From the NCBI RefSeq assembly GCF_010682065.1, contig NZ_JAAGWG010000007.1, forward strand, positions 1-64,000: a DNA stretch of 64,000 bases, in the 5' to 3' direction. Below are positions 28,870-38,016 of the stretch, in pieces. Every line of letters starts with the position of its first letter. Within the stretch, counting starts at the first letter, position 1. The stretch comes from Blastococcus saxobsidens. GTDB lineage: Bacteria > Actinomycetota > Actinomycetes > Mycobacteriales > Geodermatophilaceae. Under the pieces are notes generated by a model, which had not been told where the DNA came from, did no database searches, and saw only the letters and a list, made by a program, of their open reading frames with translations. Both the position numbers and the translations under genes were made by a program.

Positions 28870-28874
28870 CGCGA

Positions 28875-28918
28875 CGGAAGGCCCCGGCCACCCCTCCAGG
28901 GGTGGCCGGGGCCTTCCG
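28875..28918. terminator. bidirectional terminator of tRNA-Arg and the DUF5313 gene
   Basis: A 20-bp perfect stem with a 4-nt TCCA loop lies between the tRNA 3' end and the stop codon of the convergent gene. It can serve both strands. Confidence 0.9.
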
Positions 28919-28920
28919 CG

Positions 28921-29421
28921 TCAGCGTCCCTGGCGCTCCCGGTAGCGGGCGGCGCGCTTGGCGGCGGCGGCCCGGCGGCGGACCCGGTCCCGGTCGTCGC
29001 GCAGCTGCGCGGCGCGGTCGCGGTACGCGGTGGCGGTGCCCGCCGGGTAGCCGGCCTTGACCACCCGGTTCTCCGTCGTCTCCGGCATGTAGGCCAGCGA
29101 GTAGATCAGCCCGAGGAAGATGCCGCCGCCGGCGACGGCCACGCGCAGCTGCCACGGAGCCGGCAGGAAAAAGAGGACCAGCGCGATCGGCACGGCCATC
29201 TGGACGAGCATGCGGGCGATGTGGCGGAGCCCCCAGGTGCGGGTCGTCGTGTCGTGCAGGACCCAGCCACGGTGCCGTGCCGGCAGCCGGCCGCCGAGCG
29301 CGTACCAGAGCCACCGGTGGGGGGCGGGGCGGACGACGGGTCCGGCCGGCGTGCCGTCGGGCCCGGTGGCCGGAACGGCACCCGGGTCGTGGGCATCCGC
29401 GGGCGGCTGGCTGGTCGGCAC
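28921..29421 (-). CDS. DUF5313 membrane protein
   Basis: 166 aa from the GTG at 29421; a TACGCT -10 box lies 6 nt upstream, so the mRNA is probably leaderless. The DUF5313 signature RWLWYALGGRLPARHRGWVLHD is followed by two membrane helices (about 80-120) and a basic, Arg/Ala-rich C-terminal helix (about 130-166). Function unknown. Confined largely to actinobacteria to my knowledge. Confidence 0.85.
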   Translation of the reverse strand: MPTSQPPADAHDPGAVPATGPDGTPAGPVVRPAPHRWLWYALGGRLPARHRGWVLHDTTTRTWGLRHIARMLVQMAVPIALVLFFLPAPWQLRVAVAGGGIFLGLIYSLAYMPETTENRVVKAGYPAGTATAYRDRAAQLRDDRDRVRRRAAAAKRAARYRERQGR

Positions 29422-29427
29422 GCTGCC

Positions 29428-29433
29428 AGCGTA
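29428..29433 (-). promoter_or_regulatory. -10 box of the leaderless DUF5313 gene
   Basis: TACGCT on the minus strand, separated by 6 nt from the GTG start; no Shine-Dalgarno sequence. Confidence 0.4.
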
Positions 29434-29532
29434 GGACCGCCGACGGGCCGTCGAGCGGCTCGTGACGGGCGTCGCACCCGCTGCGCAAAGCCTCCGTGCC
29501 ACGGGGCGGGCCCGGCGGCACGGCATCCGGTC

Positions 29533-29562
29533 TTGACCCCTCGCCGCCCGGCCTCCTAGGTT
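29533..29562 (+). promoter_or_regulatory. promoter of the 29.6-32.1 kb oxidoreductase operon
   Basis: TTGACC (29533-29538), 18-bp spacer, TAGGTT (29557-29562). Predicted start near 29569, directly in front of operator-like site A. Confidence 0.6.
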
Positions 29563-29572
29563 GGGCTGACCG

Positions 29573-29586
29573 GCCGACCAGTCGGT
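29573..29586. promoter_or_regulatory. TetR-type operator-like site A
   Basis: GCCGACCAGTCGGT: inverted half-sites CCGAC and GTCGG with a 2-bp spacer, 11 bp past the -10 box and 15 bp before the ATG at 29602. A repressor here would cover the transcription start. One of four related sites in the cluster. Confidence 0.6.
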
Positions 29587-29601
29587 AGAGAGAGGTGCTC
29601 G

Positions 29602-30216
29602 ATGAGGAGCAGTTCTGCACGGGGCGTGGGCTACCGGGTGGCCGGCTCCACCGTCACCGTGGTCGACCGGGCCTGCGGCGCATGCCCGCCGTGCCAGGCC
29701 GGGCGGTCCTACTGGTGCTCCCGGCCACGCGAGGCCGGCCCCGAGCTGGTGACCGTCGACGGCGCCGGCCAGCGACCGGTCGCCGCCTGGTTGACCGGCT
29801 TGTCGGCCGTGCGCGCCGCGGGCCTCCCCCCGCACTCGACGGTGCTGGTGCTGTCCACCGCCGATCCCACCCCCGTCCGGGAGCTCGTCGGGCTCGTGCA
29901 CCCCGGCCCCGTCCTCGCCATCGCTGACGCCCGCGACCCCGGGATCCGGGAGACGCTGGCGGCGACGACGGACAACGGCAGGGCGCCTGCGGTCCTGGCG
30001 CTCGCCGCCGCCCGCAGCGCCGTCCGGGCGGTCGACCGCGGCGGCGTGGTCTGCCTCCCCGACGCCGAGGTGGACCCCCCGAGCGTGACCGAGGTCGTCC
30101 AGCGCGAACTCACGGTCGTCGGCCCGCGCGACCTCACCCGGCTCGTGGCGACGAGCGGCTCCGCCGCCCTCGCCGATGCCCTGCACCGGACCGTCGGATC
30201 GGATGGAACGCGATGA
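29602..30216 (+). CDS. truncated MDR-family (zinc alcohol dehydrogenase-like) protein
   Basis: 204 aa, start ATG with AGAGAGG upstream. It keeps the structural-zinc lobe of medium-chain dehydrogenases (C25, C28, C31, C39 in CGACPPCQAGRSYWC) and remnants of the Rossmann half, but lacks the N-terminal half with the catalytic-zinc Cys and the GHE motif, and has no clear GxGxxG. It is nevertheless an undamaged reading frame with its own promoter, and its stop overlaps the next start (ATGA). It may be a non-catalytic partner or a relic; catalytic activity is unlikely. Confidence 0.7.
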   Translation: MRSSSARGVGYRVAGSTVTVVDRACGACPPCQAGRSYWCSRPREAGPELVTVDGAGQRPVAAWLTGLSAVRAAGLPPHSTVLVLSTADPTPVRELVGLVHPGPVLAIADARDPGIRETLAATTDNGRAPAVLALAAARSAVRAVDRGGVVCLPDAEVDPPSVTEVVQRELTVVGPRDLTRLVATSGSAALADALHRTVGSDGTR

Positions 30217-31055
30217 CCACCTCCCAGTCCCCCACAGGCGGCGTCGCCGTGGTCGCCGGCGCCGGCCGGGCGGGCAGCATCGGGCGCGCCTGCGTCGAAC
30301 GGCTGCTCGAGGACGGGTACCGGGTGCTCGCGTCCGACGTGGGACGCCCGCTGGAGAGCCATCCCGACTACGAGGTGGCGCCGCCCGGCGACCTGGACGA
30401 CCTCGCGGCGGCCCACGGACCGGACGTGCTCGGCGTCGCCGCCTGCGATGTCACGGACGAGGCCCAGGTCGCATCCTTGTTCGGGCGCGCCCGGCAGGAA
30501 TGGGGGCGCGTCGACGTCGCCGTGAACTGCGCGGGGCTCGGGATCGGCCTCAGGCCGGTGGTCGAGCTGTCCCTGCGGGACTGGCAGGTGAACATCGACG
30601 TCATGGCGACCGGCGCCTTCCTGTTCGCCCGGGAGGCGGCGAGGACGATGGTGGACGGCGCCGCGGGGGGCCGCATCATCACGATCGCCTCCCAGGCGGC
30701 CAAGACGGGCATCCCCTACCTGGCGGCCTACTGCGCGGCCAAGTTCGCCGTCATCGGGCTCACGCAGAGCCTCGCCGCGGAGCTCGGCGAGAAGGGCATC
30801 ACCGTCAACGCGGTCTGCCCGGGCACGATCGACACACCGCTGCTCGCCGTGAAGGGCGGCGTCTACGAGACGTTCTCCAAGGCGTCCGGCCGGAGCGAGG
30901 AGGAGTTCCGGGCACGGCTGCACCGCGGCATCCCGGTCCGGCGTCTCGGTCGGCCCGAGGACGTCGCCTCGGCCGTCGCCTACCTGGCCTCCCCCGAGGC
31001 GTCGTTCGTGACCGGCGAGGCCCTGAACGTCACCGGCGGCGAGGAGATGCACTGA
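30213..31055 (+). CDS. short-chain dehydrogenase/reductase
   Basis: 280 aa Rossmann oxidoreductase. Cofactor loop VAGAGRAGSIG at 14-24, NCAG at 105-108, catalytic Ser160, Tyr173 and Lys177 (YCAAK), and PGTIDTPL followed by a C-terminal TGEALNVTGG. The Asp at position 42 favours NAD(H) over NADP(H). ATGA overlap with the truncated MDR gene; 1 bp before the zinc dehydrogenase. Probably oxidises a secondary alcohol in the cluster's pathway; the substrate is unknown. Confidence 0.9.
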   Translation: MTTSQSPTGGVAVVAGAGRAGSIGRACVERLLEDGYRVLASDVGRPLESHPDYEVAPPGDLDDLAAAHGPDVLGVAACDVTDEAQVASLFGRARQEWGRVDVAVNCAGLGIGLRPVVELSLRDWQVNIDVMATGAFLFAREAARTMVDGAAGGRIITIASQAAKTGIPYLAAYCAAKFAVIGLTQSLAAELGEKGITVNAVCPGTIDTPLLAVKGGVYETFSKASGRSEEEFRARLHRGIPVRRLGRPEDVASAVAYLASPEASFVTGEALNVTGGEEMH

Positions 31056-31056
31056 C

Positions 31057-32070
31057 ATGACCCCCACCACGCGGTCGATGGCCTACGCCGACATCGCCCG
31101 GCTGGAACTTCGCACGGCGCCGCAGCCCGAGCTGCGCCGTTCGGACGTCCTCCTCCGGGTCGAGGCGTGCGGCATCTGCGGGTCGGACGTCGCGAGCTAC
31201 CTGCACGGTCACTACGTCGAGCCCGGGCAGGTGCTCGGCCACGAGATCTCCGCCGTCGTGGAGCGGGTCGGCGCGGACGTCGACGGGCTGGACGTGGGCA
31301 CCCGCGTTGCCGTCCGCACCGCCGGGTCCTGCGGGGACTGCCCCTACTGCGCTGCGGACAAGCCCTACCTGTGCGCCGGCTCGCGGGCCCGAACCATGGG
31401 GTACGGGCGCCCCGGCGGCTTCGCCGACCGGGTGGTGGTGCCGGACGCCGTCGTCGGTGCGGACGTGATCCCCGTGCCGGCCGACGTCCCCCCCGACGAA
31501 CTGCTGTGGGCCGAGCCCTTGGCCGTCGCCGTGCACGCGGTCCGACGGGGGGACGTCGACCCGAGGACCCGCCTCCTCGTGGTGGGCGCCGGCTCCGTCG
31601 GCCTGTGCGTCATCGCGGCGGCCCGCGCGGCCGGCACGACGGACGTGGTCGCCGTCGAGCCCCGGGAGGAGCGGCGCCGGGCCGCGGCCCGGCTCGGAGC
31701 GCGCGCGCTGAGCGCCGAGGAGCTCGCCGGGGCCCCGGCCGACCGGTTCTCGGTGGTGGTCGACACCTCGGGTGTCGTGCCCGCCGTCACCGGGGCCCTC
31801 GAGCACCTGGAGCCGGGTGGCACCCTCACCCTCCTCGGGCTGGGCGACGCCGGCCTGCCGTGGCCGCTGGGGGACGTCGACGTCCGCGCGTCCTTCGCCT
31901 ACACCGACGACGACTTCCGGCTGGCCGTGGAGCACCTGGTCACCGGACGGGCCCGCCTGCGGGACCTGGTCAGCCACCGTTTCGACCTGCCGGACACCGG
32001 CACGGCGATCGCCGCGTCCGCGGATGACCCCACGGTGATCAAGGCGGCCGTCTTCCCGCGGTCGAGCTGA
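31057..32070 (+). CDS. zinc-dependent medium-chain alcohol dehydrogenase
   Basis: 337 aa. Catalytic-zinc ligands C38 (CGICGSD), H62-E63 (GHE) and structural-zinc cysteines 92, 95, 98 and 106. NAD-binding VVGAGSVGL at about 175-183. Overall resembles polyol, threonine or butanediol dehydrogenases. Third gene of the unit behind site A. Together with the acetoin-type dehydrogenase genes further on, a butanediol or diol substrate is possible, but this is inference. Confidence 0.9.
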   Translation: MTPTTRSMAYADIARLELRTAPQPELRRSDVLLRVEACGICGSDVASYLHGHYVEPGQVLGHEISAVVERVGADVDGLDVGTRVAVRTAGSCGDCPYCAADKPYLCAGSRARTMGYGRPGGFADRVVVPDAVVGADVIPVPADVPPDELLWAEPLAVAVHAVRRGDVDPRTRLLVVGAGSVGLCVIAAARAAGTTDVVAVEPREERRRAAARLGARALSAEELAGAPADRFSVVVDTSGVVPAVTGALEHLEPGGTLTLLGLGDAGLPWPLGDVDVRASFAYTDDDFRLAVEHLVTGRARLRDLVSHRFDLPDTGTAIAASADDPTVIKAAVFPRSS

Positions 32071-32194
32071 CTCCTCGGGGTGACGCGGCTACGCACCGCC
32101 AGACGGGGGCATACCGTCATGGGAGGCAGACGCCCGCCGCACACGGTGGACCGCACCCTCGAGTTCCGAAGCAGCACCGGAGGTACCCGCAGAC

Positions 32195-32863
32195 ATGACC
32201 ACGAGCAACGCCTCCCTGCGCGCGACGCGCCGGAGGATGTCGGCTTCCCAGCGGCGGCAGCAGATCGTCACCGAGGCAGCCGGCCTGTTCGACAAGAGCA
32301 GCTACTCGAGCACCACCATGGACGACATCGCCCGGGAGATCGGGGTCGCGAAGCCGACGCTGTACCACTACTTCCCGAGCAAGGACGAGATCCTCCAGGC
32401 CATCCACGAGGAGTTCATCGACCTCCTCCTCACGCGGCACGAGCAGCGGACCAAGACGGGGATGCCCCCGGAGCACCTGCTGCTCGGCGCCATGACGGAC
32501 ATCCTCGATCTGATGGAGACCCATCGCGGGCACGTCCGGGTCTTCTTCGAGCACCACCGGGAGCTGCCGGCCGACGCGCGGCCCGGGATCCGCAGCAAGC
32601 GGGACCAGTACGAGGCCATGGTCGAGGAGCTGTTCGCCACGGGGATGCGCCGCGGGGTCTTCCGCGAGGTGGACGTCCGCCTGGTGACGCTCGCGACCTT
32701 CGGCATGTGCAACTGGGCCTACCAGTGGTACCGCAGCGGGGGGCAGCTGCGGCCGCAGGACATCGCCCGGCAGTTCTGGAGCTTCCTGATCGACGGAGTG
32801 GGCACCGGGACCGCCTCCCTGCCAGAGCCCACCGGGGCGGCCGCGCTTCCCGCGGCGCACTGA
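32195..32863 (+). CDS. TetR-family transcriptional regulator
   Basis: 222 aa, ATG with GGAGGT 10 nt upstream. The N-terminal helix-turn-helix spans about residues 18-65 (AAGLFDKSSYSSTTMDDIAREIGVAKPTLYHYF, the classic TetR signature). The C-terminal ligand domain resembles fatty-acid/acyl-CoA responsive members of the KstR2/TetR_C group. It is the only DNA-binding regulator in the cluster, so it is the leading candidate to bind sites A-D; its own upstream region carries no copy of the motif, which is a caveat. Confidence 0.93.
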   Translation: MTTSNASLRATRRRMSASQRRQQIVTEAAGLFDKSSYSSTTMDDIAREIGVAKPTLYHYFPSKDEILQAIHEEFIDLLLTRHEQRTKTGMPPEHLLLGAMTDILDLMETHRGHVRVFFEHHRELPADARPGIRSKRDQYEAMVEELFATGMRRGVFREVDVRLVTLATFGMCNWAYQWYRSGGQLRPQDIARQFWSFLIDGVGTGTASLPEPTGAAALPAAH

Positions 32864-32888
32864 GGGACGCCTCGGCCGGGCAGCCGGG

Positions 32889-33667
32889 TCAGGCGGGAAG
32901 GCGGGCCGTGGCCAGCGCGGGCCAGAAGTCGGAACGACCCAGCGCGAGCGGCAGGAATGCGTCGGCGTCCATCCGTGCCACCGGGGAGCAGGTGGCCTTC
33001 ATCCCCGTCTCCACGTAGACGGCGTCGCGCAGCTCGAGCACCTCGAGCTCGTGCAACGGGTCGTGGACGGTGCCCGTCAGGCGCAGGGTGGCCGGCCCCT
33101 TGCGCCTGACGCTGGTGCGCTGGGCGAACTCCGCCACCATGAGCGTGGGCGGGCCGGTCAACGTGGAGGCGTCCGGAGCCAGCTCGTACTTCACGTTGAA
33201 GTTGCGTCCGAGGACGGTGGTGGGGCCGCGGTCCTCGCCCAGGTCCGCCTCCAGCTCGATCAGCCGCCTGCCGTGTCGGTCCAGGGTGCCGGTCATGTGG
33301 CCGTCGTTGCGCCAGAGGGACGACGTGCCGATCTTCTTCGGTTCGCCGTACAGCTCGCGCCCGAACAGCATGGGCACGTCGGAATCCATGAACATCTGAG
33401 CACGTAGGCGCCGGGCACGCCGTCGTGGCGGGCGCTCACGTAGACCGCCGAGGCCGCGAAGTCGCCGACGCAGTTGCTCCGCCACCTGCTGACCTGCACG
33501 GTCAGCAGGGGCTCGGCGCCCGGGTCGAGTTCCACGGGCAGGATGTCCCGCACGGTCTCGGGACGGGTGAGGAAGTCGACGCTCAGGGACTCACCTCCGA
33601 CGAACTCCACGTCGGAGAGGGTCGTGCGCAAGACCTCGATCTCCCATGCGGTGCGCCGGTACCCCAT
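32889..33667 (-). pseudogene. acetoacetate decarboxylase-family gene, frameshifted
   Basis: The N-terminal part starts at ATG 33667 (CGGAGGAG ribosome site) and reads MGYRRTAWEIEVLRTTL through GVPGAYVL. The rest (MFMDSDVPMLFGRELYGEPKK to the stop at 32889) is in another frame. The break is at about 33395-33402, and adding one base restores a continuous 259-codon or so frame with the family's YGEPKK lysine motif. It is either a recent one-base deletion or a sequencing error; the remainder is intact, so decay would be very recent. It lies downstream of the kinase/ACAD pair in the same orientation. Confidence 0.85.
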
Positions 33668-33684
33668 GGTTCTCCTCCGCGTGC

Positions 33685-33719
33685 GCTCGGTGCTCGGTGC
33701 TCGGTGCTCGGTGCTCGGT
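33685..33719. repeat. five tandem copies of a 7-bp unit
   Basis: GCTCGGT repeated five times without change, in the 89-bp gap between the kinase gene and the decarboxylase pseudogene. A short variable-number repeat prone to slippage. Confidence 0.9.
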
Positions 33720-33756
33720 CAGGGATGCGGGACGACGCGTCCCGGCCGGTCGGGGG

Positions 33757-34756
33757 TCAGCCCAGTGCGGCGAGCCCGGCCTCGACCAGCGCCGGCGTGG
33801 CCCCCGCCGCGCTGGAGCCACCTCCCGCGTCCGAGCCCTGCTGGGCACGGAAGGCGATGCCCTCGCTGATCACGGCGAGCTTGAGGTAGGCCAGCCCCAG
33901 GTAGAACGGCCAGTCCGGCAGGTCCTGCCCCGACGCTCGGGCGTAGGCCTCGGCCAGGTCGTCGGCCGAGGGCATGCGCGGGCTCGCCCAGGCCGCTTCC
34001 TGCCCGAGCACCAGGTCGAAGGACGGGTGCCGGTAGACGCACATCAGCGCCACGTCGGTGAACGGGTCACCGAGGGTGGACAGCTCCCAGTCGATGACGG
34101 CCCGGACGACGGCGGGCTGCCCGGCGTCCAGGATGGTGTTGTCGATGCGGTAGTCGCCGTGCACGATGGCCGCCCGGTCGGACGCCGGCAGGCGCTGGGA
34201 CAGCCGGCGGTGCAGCTCGGCGACCCCCGGCAGGTCCTGGGTGCCCACCCGCTGCCACTGCGCGAGCCAGAGCTCCACCTGCCGGCCGAGGAAGCCGTGC
34301 GGCCTGCCGAAGCTCGCGAGGCCGACACTCCCCGGATCGACCGCGTGCAGATCGGCCAGCGTGCGCACCAGGCTGTGGACGACGGCGCGGACGTCGTCAT
34401 CGGAGAGCGCCGACAGGTCCGCCCGGTCGCGCACCACGAGCCCGTCGACGTGCTCCACCACCGTGAACGGGGCGCCGAGCACCGACGGGTCCTCGCACAG
34501 CGCCACCGCCCGCGGTACCGGCACCGCCGTGCCCTGGAGCGCACTCGTGACCCGCCACTCGCGCACCATGTCATGGGCCGAGGGGGTGAGACCCGACACC
34601 GGAGGCCGTCGCACGACCCACCGGGAGGCGCCGTCGGTGACGCCGTAGGTCAGGTTGGACCGGCCCCCGCTGATGAGCGCCACGTGCAGCGGTCCGCTGA
34701 GCGGCACACCGGCGCGCTCGAGGAACTCCGCCAGCACAGGTGCGGGGTCGACGACG

Positions 34757-34764
<8 letters not shown>
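33757..34764 (-). CDS. APH-fold kinase (ACAD10/11-N-terminal-like, LvaA-like)
   Basis: 335 aa. Aminoglycoside-phosphotransferase fold: GGRSNLTYGV nucleotide loop (33-42), VVRRPP Lys/Arg position, Brenner motif HGDYRIDN at 202-209 and metal-binding IDWELSTLGDPFTDV from 224. These motifs are those of the kinase half of ACAD10/11 and of LvaA, which phosphorylate 4-hydroxyacyl-CoA. The GTG start overlaps the upstream acyl-CoA dehydrogenase gene by 8 nt. Antibiotic resistance is unlikely given the context. Confidence 0.88.
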
Positions 34765-35962
<1,198 letters not shown>

Positions 35963-35987
35963 GCGAGAGCTCCTGACGTCGTGCGTC

Positions 35988-36983
35988 TCAGTACCGGGCG
36001 ATGTCCGTGATGGCGGCGCCCAGGTCCTCCGCCGTCGGGACGACGTACTGCTCGAGGTGGGTGCTCTGCGGTACCGGCGTCTCGATGCCGCAGATCCGGC
36101 GGACGGGCGCCTCGAGGCTGGTGATGCACTCCTCGGCGATGATGGCGGCGATCTCCCCGCCACCGCCGCCGGTCTTGCCGGCCTCGTGCGAGATGATCAC
36201 CCGCCCGGTCTTCTCGACGGTCGCCACGATGGCGGCGACGTCCAGCGGTCGCAGGCACCGGAGATCGAGGACCTCCACGGAGATGCCGTCGGCAGCCGCC
36301 GTCTCCGCGGCCTCCAGTGCCCGGTGCACCATCCGTCCCCAGGTGATGATGCTGACGTCGTCCCCCACCCGCTTCAGGTCGGCCTGGCCGAGGGGGATGG
36401 TGTACTCCTCCTCCGGCACCTCGCCCTTGAGGCCGTACATGCCCTTGTGCTCGAAGTAGGCGACCGGGTTGTCGTCCCGGATGGCCGACTTCAGCAGGCC
36501 CTTCGCGTCATAGGGCGTCGAGGGGATCACGATGTAGGAGCCGGCGGCCGCGAGCAGGGCGGCCTCCGGGCAGGTCGAGTGCTCGGGGCCCGCGCCGCCG
36601 GCTGCACCCTCGGGGAGGCGCAGCACCATCGGCACGGTGAACAGGCCACCGTGCATGTAACGCCACTTGGACATCTTGCCGACGATCTCGTCGCCGGCGT
36701 TCCAGAGGAAGTCGGCGTACTGCATCTCCACCACCGGTCGCAGTCCGGTGATGGCCGCCCCCACACCCCCGCCGACCAGGAACATCTCCGAGATCGGCGT
36801 GTCGATGACCCGCTCGCCGCCGAACCGGGCGTGCAGCCCTCGGGTCACGCCGAACGCGCCGCCGAAGGCGCCCACGTCCTGCCCCATGATGAAGACCCGC
36901 TCGTCGCGGGCCAACTCCTCGGCCAGGGCTTCGTTGATGGCGCGCGAGTAGGAGAGCTTGCGCACCGTCGGGGTCGTGGTCAT
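35988..36983 (-). CDS. 2-oxoacid/acetoin dehydrogenase E1 component, beta subunit
   Basis: 331 aa transketolase-like subunit. The conserved stretch RVIDTPISEMFLVGGGVGAA, the metal-site region CPEAALLAAAGS and C-terminal HEAGKTGGGGGEI are typical of acetoin and branched-chain dehydrogenase E1-beta proteins (AcoB/PdhB). 27 bp after the alpha-subunit gene. Substrate cannot be read from sequence; acetoin, a 2-oxoacid or a diketone are all possible. Confidence 0.92.
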   Translation of the reverse strand: MTTTPTVRKLSYSRAINEALAEELARDERVFIMGQDVGAFGGAFGVTRGLHARFGGERVIDTPISEMFLVGGGVGAAITGLRPVVEMQYADFLWNAGDEIVGKMSKWRYMHGGLFTVPMVLRLPEGAAGGAGPEHSTCPEAALLAAAGSYIVIPSTPYDAKGLLKSAIRDDNPVAYFEHKGMYGLKGEVPEEEYTIPLGQADLKRVGDDVSIITWGRMVHRALEAAETAAADGISVEVLDLRCLRPLDVAAIVATVEKTGRVIISHEAGKTGGGGGEIAAIIAEECITSLEAPVRRICGIETPVPQSTHLEQYVVPTAEDLGAAITDIARY

Positions 36984-37010
36984 GCGCGGGTCTCCTCGCA
37001 GTAGGGGTGG

Positions 37011-37970
37011 TCAGACATAGAGGCCCTCCGACAAGCGCTCACGGCCGGGCACCGTGCCGGTGAGCGCTTCCTCGAGGGCCGCCTCGATCTCCGCGTCGAC
37101 GTCGTGCTGGAGGCGGTCGAGCTCCTCCTCCGTGCGCAGCCCGTCCTCGAGCAGCCGCAGCCGGGTCCGGACGACCGGGTCGAGGTCCTTGCCGGCGGCC
37201 AGCTCCTCCTTGCTGCGGTAGGTCCCGGGGTCCCCCTCGTAGTGCCCGCGGAACCTGACGACCCGGCCCTCCAGGAGCGTCGGCCCGCCGCCGCCACGCG
37301 CCCGTTCGACGGCTTCGGCCATGGTCTCGTAGACCAGGAACGGATCCATGCCGTCGATGGAGACGCCCGCCATCCCGTAGCCGGCCGCCCGTTCGGCGAA
37401 CGACTCGATCGCGGTGACCTGGGACTGCGGCGTGGAGATCGCCCAGCCGTTGTTCTGCACGATGTAGATCACCGGCAGCTTCCAGGCGCCGGCGACGTTC
37501 GCCCCCTCGTGGAAGGTGCCCCGGTTCGCCGCGCCGTCCCCGAAGAAGTTCACGACGACCTGGTCGGTCTTGCGCAATTTGATGGACAGGCCGACGCCGG
37601 CCGCGAGGACGTGCCCACCACCGAGGGTGCCGGACTGTCCCAGGACGCCGTGGTCGGGGTCGGCGATGTGGACGATGCCCGCCCCGAGGCCCTTGGTCGA
37701 CCCCTTGTCGTTGCCCAGGAAGTCGCCGAAGAGGCTGACCATGCTCATCCGCTTGGCGAGCATGTGCGCGCAGCCGCGGTGGTCGTAGAGCAGGTAGTCG
37801 TCGTCCCGCAGGGCGACCATGGACGCCACCTCGAGCGCTTCGTGCCCGCGCCCGGCGTGGTAGAAGCCGGACACCAACCCGTCGTCCAGCAGTCGCAGCA
37901 GCCGCTGCTCCCATGTCTGGGCCAGGTACATCATCCGGTAGATCTCGATCTTCAGCTCATCCGTCAGCAC
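37011..37970 (-). CDS. 2-oxoacid/acetoin dehydrogenase E1 component, alpha subunit
   Basis: 319 aa, thiamine diphosphate-dependent. The TPP-Mg motif runs GDGAANRGTFHEGANVAGAWKLP to NN. YHAGRGHEALEV near the N-terminus and the flexible-loop block RFRGHYEGDPGTYRS follow the AcoA pattern. Second of the E2, E1-alpha, E1-beta trio. Confidence 0.93.
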   Translation of the reverse strand: MLTDELKIEIYRMMYLAQTWEQRLLRLLDDGLVSGFYHAGRGHEALEVASMVALRDDDYLLYDHRGCAHMLAKRMSMVSLFGDFLGNDKGSTKGLGAGIVHIADPDHGVLGQSGTLGGGHVLAAGVGLSIKLRKTDQVVVNFFGDGAANRGTFHEGANVAGAWKLPVIYIVQNNGWAISTPQSQVTAIESFAERAAGYGMAGVSIDGMDPFLVYETMAEAVERARGGGGPTLLEGRVVRFRGHYEGDPGTYRSKEELAAGKDLDPVVRTRLRLLEDGLRTEEELDRLQHDVDAEIEAALEEALTGTVPGRERLSEGLYV

Positions 37971-38016
37971 GGGTGCTCCTCCTCAGGCTCGATCCGGTGC
38001 GGTCGTCGTCCGCCGG

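Noticed and set aside
28798..28918. tRNA-Arg as the attachment site of an integrated island covering the catabolic cluster
   Set aside because: No integrase, no repeat of the tRNA 3' end near 50.7 kb was noticed, and the DUF5313 gene intervenes.
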